From positions 291,218 to 355,217 of the forward strand of contig VZRR01012433.1 in the NCBI GenBank assembly GCA_013398015.1: a DNA stretch of 64,000 nt. The letters are read 5' to 3'. Of this stretch, positions 1 through 10,337 are shown piece after piece. The stretch comes from Oreocharis arfaki (lineage: Eukaryota > Chordata > Aves > Passeriformes > Paramythiidae). Every line of letters begins with the position of its first letter. Position 1 is the first letter of the stretch. Under the pieces are notes generated by a model. That model saw only the letters and a list, made by a program, of their open reading frames with translations, ran no database searches and had not been told where the DNA came from. A program made the position numbers and the translations under genes.

Positions 1-3000
1 GAAAAACCTATTTATGTAACGAGCCAAGTGCATGCAGGCACGGAAAAAAGAATAATGGTCAATAATAAAACCACTCACTCTGGAGAAGAAACCTGGGTAG
101 ATTTCAGAGTCCTTTCTGTGGGTGTGGCTCTGCCCTCTCCAGAGCTGGGGTTTGGCATGGGCCCCTCTGGGCCGCAGTGTGATGCCTCCCAGTGATGTTG
201 TTCCAGACTGGAGCAGAGAACAGTCCCAAGAAAAGTTATTGCCTCAGCTAGCAGGCTAGCTAGAAAGCAAAGGGTTTTAACTCTCAGTCTCTCTCCCGAG
301 AAAAGGAGCCGAGAGCTGGGAAAAAGCAGGAAGGTGCTTTCCTTGTTTCTGTAGCAGCAGCAGCAGCGCGGTGTGCATGTCCTTGAACACAAACCTCTCT
401 GAAAAATTCACCTGGCTTCTCTCCCCCCGCTCCTGAGAAACAGCTTAAAGACACAGAAAGGCACAGGATTCATGCCTGGCATAGGGCAGACAATAGGGAA
501 TACAGTATCATACAGTCACCCCAGGACAAGAACATAATTCATCATAAGCTTGTACTGAAAATCATTTTTGAGGTTTTAATTGTTCTTTCTTACCCGTTTG
601 CTTGGGTGGTACTTTGTGGTGCAAATTGCTGCTTGTGTTTTGAGATGCTATCGCAGCTTTCCAGAAATCTGCATTGTTTCTCGTCTAGTTAGCGGTGCAG
701 AGCAATCTAGGAATTGTCAACACTTTTGCCATACAGGGAGTTTTACTGAGAAGTCTCCTGCACAGCCAGCTGCAGAAATGGAAGGTGTGGCAGCAAACTT
801 TACGTGCATATTACAAATAAAAAAAGAATATTGAAAAATTGTTTAAGTAGCAAATGCAAATGTTTACACAGTAGGAGCTGATGATTATGAAGTTCTCCAT
901 GTAACTTTAGGTGACTGATACGTCTTCACATGTAGCTCTTCTTGAGAGGAGCAGTCATGCTTTGTCTCCTAGTTTCAGCGTGGGGCTCTCCTGTTTGGTG
1001 TTTTCCCTCCGCTCTGAGCAGTGTGACTGTGTGAGAACCCTTCTTGGCATTACTTCATGAAGGAGGAGGATTTCTAGAAGTCCTGATTGCACACAGGATG
1101 GTGAAAGGTTGACCTGGGTGGAATTAAAAATATCCAAAACAGTGTAAGATACAGAAGTATCCACCCAGACGCTTAAGCTCTCAGTTCTAAAACCTGTATT
1201 TTTTTAAAGCTGATGTCTGCTGACAAGCTGTTCTGAGTATTGGAATGTGTGGTTGGCAGCAGTGGAGTTAGGATGGAGCATGATGGTGCTGTGAACATTC
1301 ACCCAGCTCATTTTCGTGTAGTTTTTTTATTGTGGAGATGAAACATCAATCATCTCCCCATCTTTGCTATTCCCTCTCCTGCCCTTTGTCCCAGTGCAAA
1401 GCCAAGTGTGAAACCTTGGCACCAAGTGAAATTGAGTCTTGTTAACTCTTGATGCAGTGGAGAGTAGCCTTTAACATAAAGCAAGACCCTTTTTGTCCTC
1501 TTAGCACCTTTGCTACCCACACATTGCAAGGGGTCATTCAGAAGCACGTCTGGCAGTTCTGTAACTGCTGAGGTGAGGATTTGCCCTTTTAGTGGGAGGT
1601 GGGTGGAGAGGGTGGTAATGGAAGTGACTTTCTGAATTTGCTTTCTGCTAGGCATCTATCACATGTGGACTAGTGAATATGTGTTTGGCTAATACAGAGA
1701 TGGAGAAAAACATTAAACAGTGTGACATGGCCCATCTCAAAATCATGCTTTAAATTTCCAGTTCATACCTCTTTGCTATTTACTTCCCCCCACATATGTT
1801 TTAGTTTATGAGAAATGATCCTTAGCTTCTAGCTGGGAAATCTCCAGTAATGAGTGAAGAAACTCATATTTACTTCAGCTAATTAACCTCAGGATATTCT
1901 GAAGCTGTATGTTAACTGGACTATGCAGCTTAGTGACCAGAGTGGCATTGTAAGAAACAGCAGGAAACTGCAATCCAGTAGCAAAACAAGAAGAGTAGCC
2001 CGAAAGTTATAGTGTTCTTGTTTTCATTTTATTTTCCTGGTTGGAGAAATTGGGAATGTGCCAAGCCACCAGAAAATGTAAAGTTCCTTCTTCAGAAACT
2101 CAGCTTTCATTAGGCCAGATTTCTGCCTGAGTAGGGAGATTAATCAGATGCTCTCTATCCTCTGTTATCCATTATGTTTTCTGCTTGACTAGTAACCACT
2201 GTCAGTAGGAATATATATCTGTATGTATAAATGTCTCAGTTGTAAAATTGCCATCCAAATGAGCCTGGGGTGGGGATACTGTCAGATGTATGGAAATAGT
2301 AAGATCCCAGGTTGCAACTGCTTCTGGTATTTAAAGGTTTTAGTAAACACTGTGCCAAATGTTGTTTGCATTGAACTCACTGCAGATTCTTTTTGACTCT
2401 GGCTCCTGCCCTAAAAATGAGCTCCAAAGCTCCTAAAAACAGGCTGAGAATGTGTAAAAGTAGCCTCACCTTTTTCATTTTAAAAGTGGATGTTGGTGTT
2501 GGAAAAGTTTGCACAAGTAATAAATATTTTGTTGCTTTGGCAGCTGAAATTTAAAACATTGTGTTTGAGGCTGAAAGAAGTAGTTTATATTATTCCAGAA
2601 CAGTTTTTTCATAATATTTTTTATCTGCCCTGTATTTTGTTTAAACTCAAGAAGAGAAGATGGTAAAGACATGGTTTGTGAGGCTGTCAAAATAACTGGT
2701 TTCTCCTTTACTAATTTTTTCTTGTTGTTCCTTCCCCTCCTTTCCTAGCTTGATCCAAGTACATGAATTGCTTTGGTTTCCTGATTATTTTTATTTCAAA
2801 CTTGTGGTTTACTGGAAAAAGTCACGTGGCTCTAGTTGGTGTCCTTCCACTGGTTGGTGTGGGGCAGGAGTGGGGAAGCTGCTGAGCTGTCCCAGTGAGC
2901 AAGCACCCTGCCCCAAAGCAGAATTTGAGTTTTAAACCCATGTGGCTACCCTGGCACAAATGCTTAGGAACTGTTGCCCAAGAGCGCTGTTTAGCAGGGT

Positions 3001-3793
3001 CCAATGACCTGGTACTGATGGAAAAAGCTGGACAAAGCTATTTTGATGTCTCTGCTCATCTCCTCGCACTGCTCACCCTTTGGGAAGAGCAGACTTGCAA
3101 ACAAACGTGCAGCATTGTTCCAGGTTTACTGCATTTTTCTGCTGCCTGAGAGTGGTTTGGGTCATTGTCCCTTGCTGTGAGGGGGAACCAGGCTTCTCAA
3201 GTGCCCCATCCAGGTGCTGGTGGACTCTGCCATGATCAGTAGGTCATGTAGGTTATACATACACCTCTTGCCAGTGTTCAAGATCAAACTCTTTTGCTCC
3301 TGCCAGTCCTGAGGTTAGCATTGCTGTAGAGACAGCTAAAATGACTTCTGAGTGCTTTGTCTTTTGTGTTCTTGTTCTTTGAGCAAGCAAAACCAATTTA
3401 ATGAAGATGGAAACACCTCCAGCAAAATCAGGCTCTTGCTTAATCATACAGCTCCCAAGCCGAAAATCTGAGCCATGCTGTGTATCACAGCTTGTGTTGA
3501 TAACACTGGCAATATTTGGTGGCAGGATTTGAAGTACTTGAATCTTGGGACTGGCCTGTTTGTAATTGCTGTTGTGCAATAGGCAAGATAGTGACATAGC
3601 CTTATTTTACAGCTAGCACAGCCCTGCAAAACCTTCTGCAGTGCAGAAAAGATGTGTGGTGCTCTGCTGGCTTTCACTAGAGATTTAGCCTTACGTGACC
3701 TCACTGAAGTCATTGAAACTGCGCAGAGGAGAGCCTGCTGCTTGTTTGCTTTAACTGTGCAATACGATAGCAAGTGGAAACCAGCAGGCAGCT

Positions 3794-3813
3794 AAAAAAA
3801 AAAAAAAAAAAAA
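3794..3813. repeat. Poly(A) run of 20
   Basis: An uninterrupted run of 20 A follows GCT. No retroposon body was recognised on its 5' side and no flanking direct repeat was seen, so it is listed only as a homopolymer. Confidence 0.9.
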
Positions 3814-6549
3814 CCACAAGTTTTTGGGTTTTGTGTTAGGAGGGAAGAAGCAGGTTGCAAGGTAAAGTTGAGTAGCGGGAGGGAACATTTGTGTGGGAGC
3901 TAAGCTGGAGGCTATCGATTGGCAGCCAGGTCTTAACATCAGCTGCATAAAAGGAAATCGAAGAGTCTGCCCAAATATTACCAGGATGAAAGGCAGGATA
4001 AATCGTACTGATCTGAACACTAGGCTAGTTTGCCCTTCTGGAAGGGCATCAGGTGTCCCGTTTTGGCTTGGCATAGGGATTGCATAGCACCATGCCACGC
4101 TATCCTCTGCACCAGTGTGTGCTCATGGTGGGCTTGACAGCAGAGTTTGGAGGTAAAATTGCCTTTCTGCGGGCGAAGCACATAGAGTGTCTCTGATGCT
4201 TCCCCACATTCAAAGCCTGAGATCAGAGATCCATGCCAGGCTTGCTTTTTTCCAAAAGAAGAAAAAAACATAAAATACATAAATCCTTTTCCAATTTTAC
4301 ATCTTTGTGCCAGCAGATACCTGAATTAACATGCATATGTTGCAGACCTCTGTGTGGTGGGGTGAAGAAATTAAATAGGAAAGGATGAGGCTTCTTGTAC
4401 CATGGAGCCTGTGAAATAGGTAGTGGGAAGAGAAGCAGATTTCACAGCCTTTGGAGTGAGGGAGTCCTGTTGGGAAGGTTTCAGGTAAGTCTTAGGAACA
4501 CCTTTGTTTAATGTTCTTGAGCTCCATTTCCCTCTTAAGATTCCTAGGATTTTGCTGAATGCCTAATTTCTTTTTCAGCAGTGCAAGGATGTGTGGAATT
4601 AGGAACAAGGCTTGAAATGTCTTTACTGCCTTTAGTGGATGCTAAAGGAAGTGAATGAGTTACTGAAGACCAGTAACAAAAGCTCATACTGCAATCCCCC
4701 CATCCCCTCAAAACCAAATAAACAAAAGCTCTGAAATTTTCATCCCTGCTGTCAGTATTTGGTTTTGGGGCAGCAGCCTTTGCTGTGCTGTGGTAGCAAA
4801 TTGCACTCCTGGAAATCTCCAAGATTAGAAACAAGCCTGAGTAGCAGACAGCTGGTGAATGTGTTTTAAAATTGTCCATTTAACCCAAGGCTGCTCCATT
4901 GAATGCTTTTTTAACTCTCATATCTTTAGTTAGAGGTGTGATATCTTTGGCCTTTCTGTAGACAGACAGCCTGTGTGCTTCCTAGTGATGGAGCTGCATT
5001 TTTACTCACCAGCAGTAGTAGTGTGCTGGAAATTTCTGATTCAGAAATAGGTCTTCTATAAATGATTTAACATCAGGCCATTGAAATGCATTTGTGTTTT
5101 CCTTCTTAGGGCTATTAAAGATGTAGAGAAAACATTTACCACCAAATTAATGGTTGCATTTTTGTTTTAATCCTGCAGATGGGGTTGATTTATATCTCAA
5201 AAAATATGTGCTGCAGAGAGGAATTATAACATTACACAATTTTTCAGTTGTACTTAATTTTTCCAAGCCAATAATTTTCATCTAGATGCTGTCTCTTTAA
5301 TGTGGTGGGTTTTCTTTTTCATTAACTGTAAGGCGCTGCATTTCATCCTCTGGTTTGTATTTCTTCATTGGCTGAAAGACTTGTTGGAGGTCTGTAGTCA
5401 CTGGGAAGCCAGGACCAGGCAGAAGGTGCAGGGGCTCTCACTGCTACCTCCACCTCGGGGAGGGATGTAAAAGCAGAAGGGTGGCAGGTTGCCTGCAGTC
5501 TCTGGGGGAGGCAGATCCTTCTGAAGAGAAAGAAATGGTGTAGTCCTACATGCAGATCAGAGAGAAGAAGATTAAATGACAGAGCAGAGATTTTGCACAA
5601 TACTGGCTGCTCTGATAAAATCTGGTCGACTTTCCCTTGAGGATTATACAGAGATAAGCAGCCTTAGCTCATTAGCACCTCCCCTTTCTCATGCTCTGAT
5701 GATTGCTGTAGGTTTGATGGCAGGTGGTGATGACAGGATTTACTGTGATCTGGGGTGCAGTACTGGAAGTGCAGCACATCCTGAAGCCTGAGATGTTGTG
5801 TCAGGTGCCATTTCTTGCAGCTGAGATTAGACTCTAGCTCAGCTGATTGATGTATTTATGCTTGGACCTTTCTCCTCGTGGTGTTCGGTGCTCCCGGTGC
5901 ATGAAAACAACCATTAGAATCACTGCACTTGGTTTTTCAATGAATGAACTTTGTACTCGCTCCCAAAGGCACAACTCCTGAAGCAGCGGTGGAAATGAGC
6001 TTAACTTCGTAACTCTGGGGAGCATCACGGTTGGGTCCTTGAAAATTGACCTGGCAAGTATGAAAAAAGTCAAGTGATGTTTTTCAGCATGCCTTCAAGT
6101 TAGGTCACTAATGATATTACTGAAACATCACAGTCATTGTAAATGTCAGTTCTATGAAAGAAATACACATCAACGCTCTCTGAATGTTGTACAGAGTTAC
6201 ACTGTGTACCTTGTGGCCATCCATACACATCTCCACTTGATAAAACTGGTCTGAGCAATTTCCAGTCCTTGAAATGCTTTGTACCACTTCCTGCTGGAAT
6301 TAACACTTTTTCATACATGCTCATTAATGTGAGCAGTTGTTTGAGAGATCCTCTGACCTTCAGCCAGAAAAAAAGCAAAGTTAAAGTCATCATGTATTTC
6401 CTGGGCTGTATTGGGATGTGCTTATCTGTCCCCTGGGCTGATTTGGCAGGGACCTCCATGTGGGCTGGGGGAAGTGGAGGGTTCTGCTCCCTTTTCATCA
6501 AATGGAGAATCACCCACCTTTAAAAAAATAGGACTTTACCATTTTGTAG

Positions 6550-6777
6550 TGTCATGTTTTAACCCCAGCCGGCAGCTAAGCACCACACAGCCCCTCTCTC
6601 ACTGCCCACCAGCAAGTGAGCAAATCAAAAGGGTAAAAGTAAGAAAACTCATGAGTTGAGATAAAGATACTAAAATAATAGGGAAAGCAAAAGCTGCACA
6701 CACAAGCAAAGCCAACCAAGGAATTTACCACTTCCCACGGGCTGGCTGATGTTCAGCCATTCCAGGTCAGCAGGGTG
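6550..6777 (-). repeat. Truncated second LTR copy (3' LTR remnant)
   Basis: This stretch is collinear with 7225-7465. Shared blocks include the terminal TTTAACCCCAG, GCTAAGCACCACACAGCC, AGGGTAAAAGT, GAGATAAAGA followed by ACTAAAATA, CACACAAGCAAAG, and CACTTCCCA/CGGGC followed by GTTCAGCCAT. Similarity fades at about 6778, so only the R/U5-side end of the LTR survives and the U3 promoter part is missing. The other edge abuts sequence with no recognised retroviral content. Confidence 0.75.
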
Positions 6778-7224
6778 GTATTTTTGTTACAGTCTCTAGC
6801 CATGGGCCCTTTGCACCAGACCATTTGGGATAATGTTGGAATGGGCTCTTCTCATTGCCCCTGCTCCTTTTTGGACCTATCCATAGACTTCAGTCCCTTG
6901 GGATTTTACCTGCTCAAAGTGCAGCATTTTCTATGTGCCACAGTCTTTCCAGCATGGTGCTTTGCCACTGCTGACACCAGAATGTTCCCAGGCCCAGCTG
7001 AGTAAGGTGATCAGCAGTTCAGCAAGCAGCAGAACCAAGGAGCAGCCACTGATGAGCACCAGGTTTTAGTGTGCAGCGAGGCAATCAAGCCCCATGGCAA
7101 GCCCAGGAGCCCATCAATTAATAGCTAAACAACAATAACAGCTATAAATTCCATCTAGCACATTCTCATCAAACCTGTCATTATCTCAAACACTTCCAGC
7201 CCCACACTGGCCATCAAAAAGGAC
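6778..7224 (-). mobile_element. Retroviral leader/internal remnant between the LTR copies
   Basis: This is the sequence between the two LTR copies. Read on the minus strand from 7224 it starts GTCCTTTTTG, which is how I remember the internal region of this avian family beginning just after the 5' LTR. It continues without a long reading frame or a recognisable Gag, protease, RT or Env motif. The part nearest 6778-6960 could be leader, degraded internal sequence or unrelated host DNA. The family assignment comes from memory and context, not alignment. Confidence 0.5.
7200..7216 (-). other. Possible decayed primer-binding site
   Basis: Eight bases inside the 5' LTR end, the minus strand reads TGATGGCCAGTGTGGGG. 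It sits where a tRNA primer-binding site belongs and shares the TGG...GTGGGG frame expected of a degraded site of this family. Several positions differ from any intact site I know, so the call is tentative. Confidence 0.3.
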
Positions 7225-7819
7225 TGTTGTGGTTTAACCCCAGATGGCAGCTAAGCACCACACAGCCACTTGTTTGCTTCCCCTGCAGCGAATGAGTGAG
7301 CAGATCAGAAGGGTAAAAGTGAGAAAACTCATTGACTGAGATAAAGACACTAAAATAGGTAAGGCAAAAGCCGTGCACACAAGCAAAGTAAACCAAGAAA
7401 TTCCTTGGAAACACTACTTCCCATGGGCAGGCACGTGTTCAGCCATCCCCATGAAAGCAGGGTTCTCTCACATGTAATGGTGACTTGGAAAAACAAATGC
7501 TGTGATTCTTCCTGTCCCCACTTCTCTCCTCTTGCCCCAGTTTTATGTGCTGAGCATGACATCATGTGGTCTGGAATATCTCTTGGGCCAGGTGGGATCA
7601 GCTGTCCTAGCTGTGTCCTCTCCTAGCTTCTTGTGCACCCCCAGCCTTCTTGCTGGTGGGATGGTCTGAGAAGCAAAGGCCTTGACTTGGTCTAAGTGCT
7701 GCTTAGCAGTCACTGAAGCATCTCTGTATCATCAACAGTGTTTCTAGCACAATCCCAAACATAGCCCCGTATGACCTGCTATGAAGAAAATTAACTCTGT
7801 CCTAGCTGAAACTAGCACA
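7225..7819 (-). repeat. Full-length avian ERV LTR (5' LTR)
   Basis: This LTR is about 595 bp and is bounded by TG...CA. The minus strand starts TGTGCTAGTTTCAGCTAGG and then AGAGTTAATTTTC, and ends GGTTTAAACCACAACA-like. I know this layout from an LTR family repeated widely in neoavian genomes. It also holds the expected internal order: CAGCAAGAAGGCTGG-like, GGACACAGCTAGGACAGCTG, a CRE-like palindrome, an AT-rich TATA position, and TTACTTTTACCC-type R/U5 sequence. Sequence on the two sides (ending AGGAC, starting ATTTTA) gives no matching duplication, as expected if the left side is internal retroviral sequence. Confidence 0.8.
7541..7565 (-). promoter_or_regulatory. LTR core promoter remnant (CRE-like site and TATA-like box)
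   Basis: On the minus strand, ATGATGTCAT (7565-7556) precedes CATAAAA (7547-7541) by nine bases. A CRE/ATF-type half-palindrome followed closely by a TATA-like box is a plausible retroviral U3 core promoter arrangement and lies mid-LTR as expected. Nothing in the sequence shows that it is still active. Confidence 0.4.
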
Positions 7820-9639
7820 ATTTTAGACAAATTCATTGGAAGTATGTATGTACAGCATATTTATCACTTAAATTAACCACACTACTTGAAGGAATGGTGT
7901 TTTTCTGCTTTTAATTTCATGTATCAAAACCTCCCTATTTACTGGAACATAGAAAATTTAGCTGCAGAATTATTCTGTTACATACTTTTTCTGTGTGTTT
8001 TCTCAGTGACTCTCCTTAGAATTGTTAATTGCCTCTCCCAAAGTTAGGCGTGAATCCTGCACAGGTCTGCCTGGCTTTCACTGCAGACATACCTTTGTCC
8101 AGTTCCGTGGCGCTGCCACGTGACAAATACATCTTAATCACAGTAGGGTTGTGGTCTGTTTAACCACAGAGACATAAAAAAGAGTGGGAAATTAAAGTAC
8201 TGTTTGGCATGGCAAAAATGTCTTTGGGTTAGGTTCCTTACTTGGAAGACTGGTAGTACATAAGAACTCTGCACATCACAGTGGGCATGTCTTCCTGCAC
8301 AAGTCCCCACTTTCACATCCCAGGTCAGGAAGGAGAAGAAATGTTTTTGTGATGGTGGCATTTAGAATTCATTTTGAACTGGACCATCATGTTGTGTTCT
8401 CATGTCACTTGTTGCTGCCATTTTAATTTAAAATGTGAAGTAACATTTCACTTAAGAAGATCTTCATTGTTGTATTGACTCTGAGAGTGTTTTGTGCCAG
8501 CTCTGTAGTAATGGCATCTGGGCTGAGAACACTCTCAACTTCCCTGCAGGCTGTATTTCCAAGGAAAAAATTTGACCTTTGGCCCTTAGAAGATAGGCAG
8601 CTTGGAATATAGCTACTACCTTTTACAGGAGTACCTTTGAATTATGCTCTCTGTGTTTTCTTTGTGCTGCATCCGCAGCTGCGACCGGGCGTGCACAGCA
8701 ATGCTGAGCAGGGGATGGAGGAGGCTTTGGGAATTCAGCCCTTGCAGGCAAGTGGGTCAAAAGTAGAAGGGAACAAAACCGAAACCAACACTGGCTCTCC
8801 TGGGTTCTTTGCTGCACTTAGATGGTTAATCTAATCTCTTAATGCAACACCATGGTTGTCAGAAGCAGAGAGGAAACTCTAATGGGTATGTGTTGTAGGC
8901 ACAGTTGTGGTACTACTGACTCTGTCCTGCATCAGGAAAAAGCATTTCTTCCAAGCAATGCCCTTCAGAGCATGGCTAAAATTAAATGAACAAACAGTTG
9001 CTACAAGTCCCACAAAGAGCTGAAAAAGTTGCCTGGAGCTCTGCATCAAAACCTGTGTAGCACATAAACAGCTCAAGAGTTGCAGATCCCTGTAACTTGT
9101 ATTGGAGGTAATCTATTTGCATGAGTAAGAACTTCTCTGACTAGCACACTTGGGGAGAGCAAAGGCCCATTTATTTCATGTATCACTCCACTCCACTGAT
9201 TTTCTGGCATGCTGTTTGGTGGGGGGGAATAGCTTGTAGAAGTGTGGTTTTCGTTATGTGGGGCAGTGATTTGAGGATGTGGTAGAAAGGAGCCTGGGGG
9301 AATGGGGACAGACGAACTGTAAACAGCTTTTTTTTCTCCTATGTGGAAGAGCCCACGGAAATGGCTCCATCTGCTCTTGTTTTGTTTCCTAACTGAGTAC
9401 TAGTGGACAAACCCAGCAATATGTTTTCCCACTTTTGGACTGCCTAAAACAAAAGGTTTTAACTAGCATCCTTTTCTATTTATAAAGGATCTTTCATGTG
9501 ACTTTATCAGGAATGTATTGAGCCTCTAGTATGGAAATCTTGGCAATTAAAACATTTTTTCCCCCGAAAGTCCTGAGCGCTGAAGTGCAAGATGGTCTTA
9601 GATGGGAAAGCTAAGAGTTTACATGAGTTGTGAGTGTTT

Positions 9640-9666
9640 TAAAAAATACTTTTCCTTTTTATACAG
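9640..9666 (+). other. EPHA5: Splice acceptor of exon 3
   Basis: A pyrimidine-rich stretch with TTTTCCTTTTTATACAG ends in AG at 9665-9666, immediately before the TGG codon that opens the conserved Eph reading frame. No other AG intervenes in the tract. The position gives an exon of exactly 664 nt with the downstream donor, which supports this boundary. Confidence 0.9.
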
Positions 9667-10330
9667 TGGGAAGAAATTGGTGAGGTGGATGAAAACTATG
9701 CTCCGATACACACATACCAAGTATGCAAGGTAATGGAACAGAATCAGAACAACTGGCTTCTGACCAGCTGGATCTCTAATGAAGGGGCGTCCCGCATCTT
9801 CATTGAGCTTAAATTCACCCTGAGGGACTGTAACAGCCTTCCAGGAGGGCTTGGGACCTGCAAGGAGACTTTTAACATGTATTACTTTGAATCAGATGAT
9901 GAAAACGGGAGGAACATCAAAGAAAACCAGTACATCAAGATTGATACCATTGCTGCTGATGAGAGCTTCACAGAGTTAGACCTTGGCGACAGAGTAATGA
10001 AGCTCAACACAGAGGTGAGAGACGTTGGGCCCCTAACGAAAAAGGGATTTTACCTCGCTTTCCAGGACGTGGGAGCCTGCATTGCCCTGGTCTCCGTGCG
10101 CGTGTACTACAAGAAATGCCCATCAGTAATCCGCAACCTGGCCCGCTTCCCTGACACCATCACGGGCGCGGATTCCTCGCAGCTCCTCGAGGTGTCCGGT
10201 GTCTGCATCAACCACTCAGTGACTGAGGAGGCACCGAAGATGCACTGCAGTGCCGAGGGGGAATGGCTGGTGCCCATCGGGAAGTGCTTGTGCAAGGCAG
10301 GGTATGAGGAGAAGAACAACACCTGCCAAG
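9667..10330 (+). CDS. EPHA5: EPHA5 exon 3: ephrin-binding domain and start of Cys-rich region
   Basis: This exon encodes 221 codons plus one base (phase 0 in, phase 1 out), the 664-nt exon 3 of Eph receptors. Eph receptors are membrane tyrosine kinases that bind ephrins on adjacent cells; EPHA5 binds GPI-anchored ephrin-A ligands and guides axons. Exon residues 1-151 form most of the ligand-binding jelly-roll. Visible marks are YQVC (17-20), the NNWL segment (28-31), ELKFTLRDCNSLPGGLGTCKETFN (split over 47-70), KIDTIAADESFT (91-102), KLNTEVRDVGP (112-122) and KKGFYLAFQDVGACIALVSV (125-144). C20-C138 and C55-C65 have the spacing of the two domain disulfides. C180, C194, C207, C209 and C220 belong to the Cys-rich region. 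N-glycosylation sequons occur at N182 and N217. The PIHTYQVCKVMEQNQ and ESDDENGRNIKENQY stretches favour EPHA5 over EPHA3, EPHA4 and EPHA7. No stop, frameshift or missing key residue is seen. The signal peptide, FNIII repeats, membrane segment and kinase are encoded outside the window. Confidence 0.97.
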
Positions 10331-10337
10331 GTAAGGG
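10329..10337 (+). other. EPHA5: Splice donor of exon 3
   Basis: The junction reads AG|GTAAGGG, close to the ideal U1 match. It cuts after the first base of a Gly codon that follows TCQ, as expected for phase 1. Without splicing, the frame stays open to a TGA at 10465-10467. Confidence 0.92.

Larger units (their letters stand above)
6550..7819 (-). mobile_element. Internally deleted endogenous retrovirus, Neoaves-type LTRs
   Basis: Two diverged copies of the same LTR end lie in direct orientation at 6550 and 7225. Both begin on the + strand with a motif close to TGTxxTGxTTTAACCCC, followed by GGCAGCTAAGCACCACACAGCC-like sequence. Read on the minus strand, the order is: full 5' LTR (7819 to 7225), leader remnant (7224 to about 6778), then the terminal part of the 3' LTR (about 6777 to 6550). 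No gag, pol or env reading frame remains, so most of the provirus is deleted. Mismatches and indels between the two LTR copies show that the insertion is old. The LTR type resembles one that is abundant in songbird and other neoavian genomes (TguLTR5-like, from memory). No clear target-site duplication is visible. Alternatively, the lower copy could be a separate older insertion of the same family. Confidence 0.75.
1..9666 (+). other. EPHA5: EPHA5 intron 2, 3' part
   Basis: This sequence lies upstream of the exon acceptor at 9666 and so is the downstream part of the intron before exon 3; the preceding exon (65 nt in Eph genes, as I recall) is not in the window. All open frames here are short and show no recognisable domain. 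The stretch holds one deleted endogenous retrovirus (6550-7819), a run of 20 A at 3794-3813 and otherwise unremarkable AT-rich sequence. No CR1 LINE 3' end, tRNA or second gene was recognised. The intron assignment is firm because the exon boundary is clear; the intron number rests on exon size and homology. Confidence 0.85.

Noticed and set aside
6100..6513. Minus-strand open frame of 137 codons next to the retroviral remnant
   Set aside because: Lies outside the LTR edge and shows no Gag, Pol or Env motif, so not part of the element on present evidence.
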